A DNA stretch of 64,000 nt. Source: Warburgia ugandensis. Taxonomy: Eukaryota > Streptophyta > Magnoliopsida > Canellales > Canellaceae. Both the position numbers and the translations under genes were made by a program. The stretch lies in the NCBI GenBank assembly GCA_035236585.1, contig CP141132.1, forward strand, positions 23,705,445-23,769,444, read 5' to 3'. The notes under the pieces are model-generated. The model saw only the letters and a list, made by a program, of their open reading frames with translations, made no database searches and was not told where the DNA came from. Shown one piece after another: positions 48,508-60,277 of the stretch. How positions within the stretch are numbered: position 1 is the stretch's first letter; every line of letters starts with the position of its first letter.

Positions 48508-51500
48508 TTCTTCCCTCCTTATAAAAATTTCGTCCTCGAAATTTAGCTACATACCTCTATGTAAATAACTCTGGATGGATCTTTCGCATCTCCTCCTCAG
48601 TTTCCCGGGTAGCCTCCTGTAGTGAATGATGCTGCCAAAGGACTTTGACCAAGGCAATGGTCTTATTCCTTAACTCCTTGACTCTTGTATCTAGGACGCG
48701 CACTGGTCTCTCCTCAAATGTCATGTCAGCCTGTAGCTCTCTTGGGATCTACTCCAATACGTGTGAGGGATCTGGCACGTATTTCCTCAACATAGACATG
48801 TGAAAGACGTCATGCACATTTGCTAGCTGTGGTGGTAAGGCTAGCTGATATGCCACAGCCCCAACTCTGCGTAAGATCTCGAAAGGTCCAATATACCTGG
48901 GGCTAAGCTTCCCTTTATTTCCAAACCTCAACACCCCTTTCATGGGAGAAAGCTTCAAGAATACATGCTCACCCTTAGAGAACTCTAAGTCCTTTCGCCT
49001 CTTGTCTGCATAACTTTTCTGTCGACTGTGAGCTGTCAGTAACCTCTTCCGAATGAGTTGGACTTTCTCTGCACATTCTTCCACTAACTCAGATTTCACC
49101 ACGCGTCTTTCTCCTACATCACTCCAACATAAAGGTGACCGACAAGGTCTACCATAAAGTGCCTCATATGGAGCCATGCCAATACTAGCGTGATGACTAT
49201 TATTATAAGCAAATTCCACCAAAGGTAAATGATCTTCCCAGCTACCCTTCCAATCCATAACACAGGCTCGTAGCATATCCTCAATAGTCTGGATGGTCCT
49301 CTTGCTCTGTCCGTCTGTCTGAGGATGGAATGTCAGGCTGAATTTCGCCTCGACCCTAATGCCTCTTGCACGCTCTTCCAGTATTTTGAGGTAAATCGCG
49401 TATCTCGATCCGATATAATTGTCAAGGGAACGCCATGTAGACTGACGATCTCCTTAACATATAATTTCGCTAAGCTATCCATGGTCTGATTTTGTCTGAT
49501 AGGAAGGAAATGAGCGGACTTGGTCAACCTGTCCACAACGACCCATATCATGTCGTGGCCGCTAGCGGTCCTCGGAAGACCTAGAACGAAGTCCATGGTA
49601 ATATGGTCCCACTTCCACTCTAGAAGGTCCAGTGTCTGAAGTAGTCATGATGGACACTGATGCTCAACCTTGACCTGCTAACAGGTCAAACATCGTGCAA
49701 CGCACTCTCCAACATCCTTTTTCATACTATTCTGCCAGAAATGCCTCTTGAGATCCTGATACATCTTCGTACCCCCAGGATGAATTGTATAAGGGGATTG
49801 GTGTGCTTCTTGAAGTAACTCGCGCTTCAATTCGTCATCTGCTGGTACTACCAACCTTCCCTTAAATCTAACCCCTCCATCTGGTCCCCTCGAAACATCT
49901 GTCTTATCTGTCAAATCCTGTGTTTCCTTGTCTTTGCCCTGTGCCTCTAAGATCCTGTCAAAGAACTTAGACCAAGTCATCAAATTGGCAATCATCACAC
50001 TCGCCTTCCTACTCAGGGCATCTGCAACGACGTTAGCCTTCCCAGGATGGTACTATATGGTGAAGTCGAAGTCCTTGAGATACTCCATCCATCTGCGCTG
50101 CCTCATATTCAATTCACTCTGAGTAAAGAAGTACTTGAGGCTCTTATGATCAGTGAATACCTCAAATCTCTCACCATAAAGATAATGTCTCCAGGACTTC
50201 AACACAAATACCACGGCTGCTAATTCTAGGTCATGTGTTGGGTAATTTACCTCATGTGTCTTCAGCTATCTAGACGCATAGGCAATTACCTTCCCATGTT
50301 GCATCAACACTGCTCCTAATCCCTTGCCGGAGGCGTCACAATAAACTACATAACCGCCTGCACCAGATGGCAAGGTCAATACCGGAGCAGTAGTAAGTCT
50401 CCTCTTGAGCTCTTTGAAGCTCTCCTTGCAAGCCTCGGTCCATACAAATTGAGTGTCTTTCCTAGTCAGGGTGGTCAATGGTAATGCGATCTTAGAGAAT
50501 CCCTCTATGAAACGACAATAATACCCTGCCAAACCGAGAAAACTGCGTATCTCAGTCACTGTCTTGGGCCTCTCCCAGTGTAGTACTACCTCTACCTTTG
50601 TTGAATCCACGGCCACTCCATCTTTAGATATGACGTGGCCTAAGAAATGCACCTGGTCTAGCCAAAAATCACACTTACTGAACTTAGCATACAACTGATG
50701 TCGACGAAGTGTGTCCAATACTGCGTGGAGATGCTCCCTATGTGTATCATGACTAGATGAATAAATCAAGATGTCATCCACGAATACAATCACGAACTTA
50801 TCCAAATAAGCTCGAAAGACACGGTTCATTAGATCCATGAACACTGCAGGTGCGTTCGTCAATCCAAACGGCATCACTAGGAACTCATAATGACCATAAC
50901 GACTCCTAAAGGTAGTCTTCGAGATATCCTCTTCTCTAACCCTCAGCTGATGATACCCTGACCTTAGATCTATCTTGGAGAACACTTGTGCCGATTGAAG
51001 CTGATCAAATAAATCATCTATGCGTGGCAAAGGGTATCGGTTCTTTATAGTAACACCATTCAACAATCGATAATCAATGCATAGTCTCAGTGATCCATCC
51101 TTTTTCGTCACGAAAAGGACTGGTGCTCCCCATGGTGATCCACTCGGCCTGATGAAGCCCTTATCCAGTAACTCTTGCAATTGTACCTGAAGTTCTCTCA
51201 ACTCTGCTGGAGCCATCCTGTATGGTGCCTTAGAGATAGGCGATGTACCCGGCAACAAGTCAATGGTGAAGTCAATCTCCCTACTTGGTGGCAATCCTGG
51301 TAATTCCTCAGGAAATACATCAGTAAAATCACGGACAACATCAATCTCGTCAAGCTGTGGCTACTCCTTTTCCTCAACAATCACATATGCGAGGAATGCG
51401 TTACACCCTCATGCATAAAATTGTGCCGCCTTCATAGTAGAAATGATGCATGTACCTGCCTGATCTTTCCTACCCTGGAACACTATTTCAGGTTGCCTAG

Positions 51501-53183
51501 GTATAAGAAAAGTGACTCGCTTCTTTCGGCAGTCTACCATAGCCCCATAGTTGGCTAACCAATCCATCCCAAGAATAACATCGTAGTCTACCATGTCTAG
51601 TAAGATGAAGTCTGTGTCCATACTCACGCCTGATATCTCTACAGGTATATCTCTAAGATATTCTGTAGTCTCTACTGTCTCTCCCACATGTGTCATAATA
51701 TCTAATCCAAATGCTAGTTTGTGTACACATACATCAAGGCAAGATGCAAAAATACATGATATAAAAGAATGTGTAGACCCTGTGTCAAAAAGAACTTTGG
51801 CATGTCTATCCGAGACTAGAAGAGTACCTTCTACGACCTGGTGTGATGCTTGTGCCTGTCCTGATGAGATGGCAAATACTCGTCCCGGCTATGTGGCGCG
51901 TTAGCTACCTCTGCTCCCATCTCGGTCTGCATCTGCCCCTTAGGCCAGTCCTTAATGAAATGGCCAACGTCTCCACAGTTGAAACACCTGTATGGCTGTC
52001 TCTGGTAAGGTGTATAGGACTGTCTCTGTGGTTGGGGTTGCCTCTGCTGCTGTGGTCGGTCGAATCTATTGCACCCTCACCCAGGGAGCCAACCCTTGCA
52101 CTTATCACATCTCTTCCTCTCAGTGTCTCTCTTAAATTTGGCATGTGGTGGATGACCTGATGCCCCATGTGTCTGCATAGCACCAAATGGCCGCTTGCCC
52201 TTAAAGGGCTGGAACGCACTCCCTCTATTCCTAAGAGAGTTCTTCTCATGCATGGACGCCATATCAGCAGCATCTCGCACAGAAGTGGGTCGCGAAGAAA
52301 TCACTCGATCTCTCAGCCAAGGAGTCAACCCATCCACAAATCTGTTAGTTGCCTCTGTGTCTGAGGCCAGTGCGTGAGGTGCAAATCTCCTCAGTCGTGT
52401 AAATCGGTTCGATGCATCGCCGAACCATCATATCTCTCTACTCCAGGGTGGCAAACTCCTTCTTCATGGACTGCAATGCATGAGGTGGAAAATACTGAGT
52501 GTCGAAAGCCTGTTTAAAGGCTGCCCATGTCATCGTCTCGGTCGGATCTGGTTGGGTGAGTGTGAAAGTCTGCCACCAGAAGCCGGCCTCACCTTTCAGC
52601 AGGTAGGAGGCTACTGTAACTTGATCATTTGGTGAGATCTTCATAGCGTCGAATGTCCTCTCCGCCTCAAATAACCATCACTCAGCCTCCTCCGTGTTAC
52701 CATCGCCATAAAAGGGTTTCACCATCTTTTGAAACCTTTCCAATAATTTGTCAGTCTTCTTAGAGTCACTCGTAGCATCGCCCTCCGTGGCTTTAGGTAC
52801 TGATGGTTCCTGTACTGGTTGTGAGGACTGAACTGACGAAACCATGGGTGCCACTTTAGGTGGTGGAATAGGGCTAGGGTTAGCTGTGTCAACAGGTGTC
52901 CTAACCTGCTGCTGTATAAGTGGTACGAGTCCTGACATTAAACGATTCAATAACTCGGCATCTCGATCCCCTTGATCAGAGGACTCAGCAGGTGGAGCCA
53001 CGGGTGTAGCAGGGGTAGACCTTGTCCTTCTCCGAGGAGCCATCTGTCAAAATTTTACATGTCACTAAGTGTAAGTTCCTCTCTCATAGTTCCTCTCTCT
53101 ACAACTATTATGGACTGTTATTCACATATAAATGGACATTCACAAGGATTATGATGGACTAGACTGGGCTCTGATACCAACTT

Positions 53184-56144
53184 TTTAACACCCCAGATTT
53201 TCAACACATTTTTTTATATAATAATAATGGCATTTTAATTAAGAGCATTTGGGATCCCATGAGAAAAGTTTTATTTAACATTTTACTAAACCTATCTTAA
53301 AAACTCCGGGTGTTAGTTTTCCTTTCTCAAAATGGCGTAAATGTAATTTAAACATAAATAAATAATCCCCGTATAAATCAATGTCAAATAAATAGGCGCC
53401 TTTATTTTAATTCAAATAAATGTCCAAAACACAATAATAATATGGCCCAAGGTCTATCCATCATAACATTCCATATAAATGTCCAACATGTGTCCAAACA
53501 TCTAAATCACATCCAAATATAAAGTATGCAGTCCATAATAAAATCCAAATGATAATCCTGTTTAATGACTCACATCACTGTCTAACACTATAGAAAAATG
53601 GTCTTTAGCAGCTCTCACGGCTTCTCAACAGCCTTGCCTTTCCTGTTATCGCTCTCGAGATCTAAGGCATTGCAAAACAAAGCAATGCCTCAGCAAGCTA
53701 TCGCTTGTGTAGGTACATAGACAATTAATGTAATAAATGAAAGAAATAATGAACAGCACTGATAAAAAGTCTAACACTTATGAAAATAGTGATATCATAG
53801 TGCCATGTTCAAATAAATGTCAATTTATTCCATATGCTAAAACATGTAATCATAGAGTTAAAACATGACATGAATCAATAAAATGGAGCATACAACAAGA
53901 ATAAGGGCACCCTAAGGTAATGGGTCCCACCACATCGCACTAACATCCCTGATCAGGAGTACACGTAGTCAACCTCTGAGTGTCGTCACACCCAGGCATA
54001 TCATCCATAACCATGCTCATCATACATGCACACATAATAAGAATATGGGCCATCATGCTGCAGTGGCAACCCTCCATGGGTATAAACCACCGCCGCTCTC
54101 CGTCGACACCATAACGGGAGACTTAGCGTCTGTCTCCATGGAAAGGCTCAGACCGATAGTGTGGACTATCCATGTTACCAAACCCCTACCGAATGCCATC
54201 TATTGGCAGGTGTCTATCATATCACAAAATCATCACATCATAATCTCGGAAGGTGGGTGGCCGGCCCTATCCCTCCTAGCATGACGCCCACCGGGCAAGA
54301 GCACCCGTCATCAAATATAAAACACGGAAATCATATGTATATGCTAAAACTCAAGAGCACTTATAGCTTGCAATCCTCAAGACATGCCCATCATCTTGGG
54401 GTTAGCCTATAAAAGGACCAGCTAACAAGTCTCTATTCTCATTTCCATGTAAATCCATGCATTTTCTATATATAATAAGAAATAAGTCTCTAATTAAGCA
54501 TAACTAATTAACATCATGCTTGTAAAAGCATTTTAAATAAGTTCATTCAGTAAAAGATTTCATTTTTGAAATAACCACCCTGTACTCAATGTCGCATGAA
54601 ATACACGGTAAATAAGAATTGCAATTTAAAACACGATCACACATGATGCTATGTTTAAACATGGTTTAAAAATCAAGGCAAAACATTAGTTGTCTTCACC
54701 TACCTCAGTGTGAGACCACTAGCTTGCTAATAACTCCCTTTAATTGGTATATTCACGTGCACTTGTACATGTCACATCACTATTTTAATATTTTTCTAAA
54801 GAAAAAGTTGTCATTTCTAAGTTTTTAAGTTAAAACTAGGTCCGCGTTGTCAATACGGTCACAACGCCTCTTTCGGATCATGATTTGGACCTTTCTAGCT
54901 CCAGAAATCAAGTTTTAGTGAAAACTACCCTCAAATGGGGCCTGCCGGACCACCATAAGGTGGTTTATACCGGCGGCGCCCTTTTTCGCCTGTTTATACC
55001 GGCTTACACCGGCGCACGAAGACGCACGAAGACGCAAACGCCGCACGGGATGTGCGCGTGCGTCACGGTCGCCAGGACGCGCCGCGTCCCGGCCCCACCG
55101 CGACCGCCAACAAGGGCCTTCCCGCACGCGTGCGACGACGACGTCGTGTGACGTCGTCCCTGGTGCGTCTCCGAGTGCGTCCTGGCATCAGCGCCAGGGC
55201 GCCGACGCCATTGACGACGCCGGAGAAGACGACTGGATTCCGGTCGTCTCCGACGGAGCTACAGAGCTCCGTTTTGCGTGATTTTAGCGCCATTTTCTTC
55301 ATAATTCTCTCTAGAATCGATTTATGCCCTCCTTTTGCTCTGATTTTGCCAAAAATCAGGGTTTTTAACTGATTTTTCCCAAGTTCCTAAAATCATCCCT
55401 AGGTACTGGTTTTTACATTTTCTGGAGAAATCCACCGTTGGATCACTCCCAAATTTAAAGGGTTTGCTCTTGGGTCTCTTGTGCACTAGTTGGATGGTGC
55501 GATTTCCAAACAGATGAGGTTTGATCCATGAAATCACGCTCCAACAGTAGCGTGCAAAATTTTCCTAAAAAAATTTGATTTTTTTCCTAATTTTTAAATG
55601 CTTTCCTAATTATTTTTCTATTTAATAAATACAGAAAAACATAGGTTTGAGGCTTACCTTGCGCCTGGCCGGAGTTGCTCGTGTTGCCGAGGCTCCACTC
55701 GCCGGAAAAACGTGAATTTTTGCAGGCTAGGTTTCTGAGTAAAGCTCAGTGAAAACGCTCAAAGTGAAGCGTTTTGGCAACCTAGGGAAGGTAGATATAG
55801 GCCTAGAGTCCTAGGGGAAGAGAACCTCTTCCATTCACGCCTCTTTCCATGGCTTCTCCGGCGATTTTTTCGGATCCGAGTACAGACGTGTGGAAGACGG
55901 GGGTGCCATTATCAATTTGGGTCCCTGTGTAATATGTTTCTGTCAAAGGACAAAATTGCCCTTACAACTTCGACGGCTCACAACTCCCTCGTTTGAGCTC
56001 CGTTTTTCGCATTCTTGGTGGCGTTGGACTCGTATCGACGAGCAATTTCAAATTATTATGTTTTCAGGAAAAAATTTCATCCATAAATTTTTTTTAATTT
56101 ATTTAATAATTTCCTATTTTATCCTAAAAATTAAGGATATTACA
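53184..56144 (-). repeat. 5' LTR of the Tekay element
   Basis: 2,961 bp, next to the tRNA-Met-type primer binding site. Nearly the same sequence as 45472-48507. Confidence 0.9.
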
Positions 56145-59100
56145 GGGAGAGATAGTGAAGATGAGAAAACTGGGAACTGGGTTGGGAAACAAGGAAGGTG
56201 GCAGGGTTCTGGGTGACGGTGAAAGTCGTGCACGAGAGGGAGGAATTGGGGTTGTGTGGTGAATCAGATGGACTGAAGATGGGTTGTGTGGTGAATCAGA
56301 TGGACTGAAGAGGGTTTGTGTAGTGAATCAAAGAGCTGAGGTTGGAGGGTTGAAAAGAAACAAAAGCAAAATGAAAAGAGAGAAAACTTAACAATGAAAG
56401 CAAGGAGAACAATGGAGCAATTAGAATGGCAAGCAAAAGGAAAATAAAACCAAACTCAAAAACTCCCTTAGGCTTGTACGACTCTCCCTTTTATAATTAT
56501 TTTCCCTTCCTTATTTTACTCAAACTCTTTCCTTGAAGAGGTAGATTCCTATGAGGAAACTTTCTCCTCTCCCAATTTAGGACTCCTCTTCCAAATTAGG
56601 ACTCCTCTTCCATTAGGAAACCTTCTTCTTTCAGAAATCCTTCATCCCTTGCCTTATTGATCTTCAAACTGATCCGCACTATTGAAATTAGATCTAAGTC
56701 ATCCAACCCTCCTTTAGTTGATATGCAAAATCAAAGACTAGATTAGAGTCATCTAAACCATGCATTAAGCATCCACTTAGCTCAATTGATCATCTGACCG
56801 TTAATTTTGACAATTTATGGTTGGATGGTCAATTTGAGCTAATTTTTATATTTTATCCAAAAAATTAACAAATTAATGAGTTAGATGGTCTAATTAAATG
56901 CTAAACTAGGGGTCTTTTAGCCAAAATTAAACACTTAATATTTTTTAACAAGTTCTTCCCTGTTCACAAAACAAATGCCCTGCATCGTGAAATTATAAAT
57001 TTGCAACAAGGGGATGATGAACAATATTATGAATGTTGGGAACGGTAGAATGAATTGCTGCAAAAATTTCCTCACCATGGATTTGAGAAATGGTAGCAAG
57101 TTTAATACTTCTATGAGACATTAACATCTCAAGATAGGTAAATGATAGATGCAGAGAGTGGAGGAACCCTCATGTTAAAAGATGAAAGTAATGCATGGGA
57201 ATTCTTTCAAACTATAGCCGATAATTCTCAGCAATGGGTTATTCAAATAGGAGAGAAAAAACTAACCAGCCCACTAAGAAAGGATGTATCTATAGATATG
57301 AGCGCATCTTGATCTATCCTATAAGCTCGACTTTGTCGCTAAAAAATTAGGTAGAAGAATGGACAAGCTTGAAACTATGTTTCAATCTTTCATGGCCATT
57401 ACATTATCTCAAAAACTTCCACAAGAGGTATGCGCTACTTGTTCTAGCCCAGCCCATTTCAGCTCAGTGTGTCCATCTAATAAAAAATTCCCTGAATATC
57501 TTGTAGACCAAGCAAATGCATTGAATGCAGATCACCAACCTAGCGACAACCCATATTCTGAGACCTACAGCCCTGGATGGGCTAGGCATCCCAATTTGTC
57601 TTGGTCAAAGAATAACCACCAAGGGGAACCATTTGTAAATCCCCCTTTCCAAAACTTTCCTCTTAGAACTATAGTTCCCCATCAGCCACCTGGCTTTCAA
57701 CAACCTCTACAACAAAAGAAATCATATTTAAAGGAAAACATCCACACCATGCTGGAACAGATTGTCAAAGGTAATGATTACACTAAAAAGGCCATACACC
57801 AGTTGCAAAATGAGAGTAGATAGTTAGCCAATGTCAACTCTCAAGCCATAGGCAAGTTAGAAATGCAAGTAAGCCAATTGTCTGCTGAATTACATAATAG
57901 AGGAAAGGGTCAGTTTCCTAGTCAACCCATCCCTAACCCTAAGGGTCAATTTGAGATAGGGTCAAGTTCTTAAAACCTTAACCCTCATGAGCATACCAAG
58001 TTCATAATCACCCTTAGGAGCGGTTGTCAAATCGATAACAAAGAAGGGCAGGCTAAGGAAACTGTAGAGGAAAAAGAGGTAACAAAAATACAAGAAAAAG
58101 AGAAAAGGCAGAACAACCTTGTAGAACCTATAGTGGAGGCACCCTATGTGCTGAAAGCCCCTTTTCTTCGATTACTGAATAAAGCTAGGAAAGGATCAAA
58201 CTTCAATGAGTTAATGGAGGTATTTAAACATGTACAAATCAATATACCATTGCTCAATGCAATTAAAGACATCCCTACCTATGCCAAATTCTTAAAAGAG
58301 CTCTGCACAACAAAGCAAAAGCTTAATGTGCGAAAGAAATCCTTCCTCACCGAACATGTGAGCTCTTTGATTCAACACAATACCCCACCAAAGTTTAGAG
58401 ACCTAGGATGTCCTACAATCACTTATGTCATTGGAGATCATGTCATGGATAGGGCACTTCTTGACTTAGGGGTTAGTGTTAACTTGTTGCCATACTTTGT
58501 CTATGAGCAACTAAAACTCTGTGAGTTAAAACCAACCACTACCACGATGCAATTAGCTGATCGATCTTTCAAGATACCTTGTGGTTCGGTTGAAGATGTC
58601 ACCCAACCTGTATAAGATCCTGGTAGTCAAATCCCAGTCATCCTTCGACGTCCATTCTTGGTAACGTCCAACGCCATTATTAACTATAGGAATGGTGTAG
58701 TAAAATTCTCATTCGGCAACATGAAGGTTAAGCTTAATGTTTTTAATGTTGATCAACAACATTTGGACCTCAATGATCCTTATGATGTCAACTTGATAGA
58801 GAGTCTAATTAATGAGATTCATTCACCATTGTCCATCTCAGACCCACTAGAGGCTTGTCTGATGCCCTTCAATGGAGAATTTGATATAGACAAGTCTATT
58901 AAGGAGGTAAACAATCTTTTAGATGTTGCTCCAATCATGGATACCTCTAAGTGGTGTCCTTATGTGGAACCACTCTCACCATTTAAATCTGTCCCCATAT
59001 CCTCAATAGAGCAACCACCGTCTTTGGACCTAAAACCCTTGCTTGATAACTTGAAATATTCATACCTAGGCCCAGATAAAACCTTACCTGTAATAATATC

Positions 59101-60277
59101 ATCAGATCTAGATAAAGAATAGGAGGGTAAGCTTTTAGATGTTCTTAGGGAACATAAAACTGCTCTAGGGTGGACAATAGCAGACATAAAAGGGATAAGT
59201 CCAGCCGTATGTTGGTGTCATATACCCTATCTCTGATAGTACTTGGGTCAGCCCCGTTCAGGTTGTACCTAAGAAATCTAGGGTCACAATAGTAAAAAAT
59301 GAGGATAACGAGTTAGTCCCCACCCGCATGACCACTGGGTGGAGAGTTTGTATTGACTATTGAAAGTTGAACACGATCACGAGGAAAGATCATTTGCCTG
59401 TACCTTTCATTGACCTAATGCTAGAGAGGTTAGCCGGACATATCTATTACTGTTTTCTGGATGGATATTCTGGCTACAACCAAATTCCTATAGCATCAGA
59501 GGATCAGGAGAAGACCACCTTCACCTACCCTTTTGAAACCTTTGCCTACAGACGTATGCCTTTTGGGCTTTGTAATGCTCCAACTACATTTCAAAGGTAT
59601 ATGTTGAACATTTTCTCAGACATGGTAGAAAGATTCATTGAGGTGTTTATGGATGATTTCTCAGTATTTGGGTCATCATTTGATGAGTGCCTGTACCACT
59701 TGAAGTTAGTCCTTGTAAGGTGTTAGGAGAAGAATCTGGTCTTAAATTGGGAAAAGTTCCATTTTATGGTATAGAGTGGGAAGTATTAGGCCACATAATA
59801 TCACCCAATGGGATAGAAGTTGATAAGGCAACAATGGATTTAATAGCCAACCTTCCTCCACCAAGGATGGTAAAAGAAATTCGCTCCTTGTTAGGACATG
59901 CTATTTTTTACAGATGATTCATCAAAGATTTTAACAAAATTGCCAAGCTCCTATGGAATTTACTTATAAAGGAGGCCACTTTTGACTTTGATGAAGACTG
60001 TAAGAAAGCATTTGAGTGACTTAAGGCTAAATTGACTTATGCACCTATTATTCAACCACCAGATTGGAACGCACCATCGAAATGATGTGTGATGTATCAG
60101 ATTATGCAATTGGAGCTGTTTTGGGGTAGCGCATTGATAAACTTCCCCATGTGATATATTACGCTACACTAAATGATGCACAACTCAACCATTTCACTAC
60201 TGAGAAAGAGCTGTTAATTGTAGTGTTTTCTTTGGATGAGTTTAGATCTTACCTATTAGGGTTTAAAGTTATAGTAT

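Larger units (their letters stand above)
45472..56144 (-). mobile_element. Tekay/Del-type Ty3 chromovirus, 10.7 kb, with both LTRs
   Basis: LTRs at 45472-48507 (3' LTR) and 53184-56144 (5' LTR), starting TGTAATATCC on the minus strand. Target duplication is GGGAG on both sides. The primer binding site is of the tRNA-Met type (TGGTATCAGAGC, reverse, about 53169-53180). The polypurine tract is next to 48508 (reverse of TTCTTCCCTCC). Parts on the minus strand: gag about 53043-52077 with a zinc-knuckle region near 51960, protease about 51696-51409, RT 51294-50400 ([22 protein letters not shown]), RNase H to about 50000, integrase about 49998-48800, and a chromodomain-like end about 48760-48560 (KVLWQHHSLQEATRETEEEM). 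It looks nearly whole with a few breaks. The LTRs are almost identical over long stretches, so it is probably the youngest LTR insertion with both ends in view. Confidence 0.9.
44486..56940 (-). repeat. Reverse solo LTR of the Athila family, interrupted by a Tekay element
   Basis: LTR sequence runs from 44486 (TGTTGATGTTTTTCGCAAG) to 45471 and resumes at 56145, ending CTTAATA at 56940. It is flanked by the 5-bp duplication TTTTT (44481-44485 and 56941-56945). No internal Athila sequence lies within it, so it is a solo LTR of about 1.78 kb into which the chromovirus later inserted. It interrupts the gag of the plus-strand element exactly. Confidence 0.8.
40612..60277 (+). mobile_element. Athila-type Ty3 retrotransposon, plus strand, interrupted
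   Basis: The 5' LTR is 40612-42871 (TGTCAAGTG..AACA, about 2.26 kb), with the primer binding site at 42878-42895 (TGGCGCCATTGCTAGGGA). gag starts in about 44050-44480 (IPSYIALPPTNADDFELKPG). A reverse solo LTR carrying another element fills 44486-56940. gag then continues from 56941, followed by the pre-protease and protease region (about 58133-58615, with LLDLGVSVNLLP), RT (59367-59726) and RNase H to about 60277. There a further LTR begins. Integrase and the 3' LTR are not in view, presumably beyond the window. Broken in several places. It inserted into the minus-strand Athila LTR. Confidence 0.85.
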
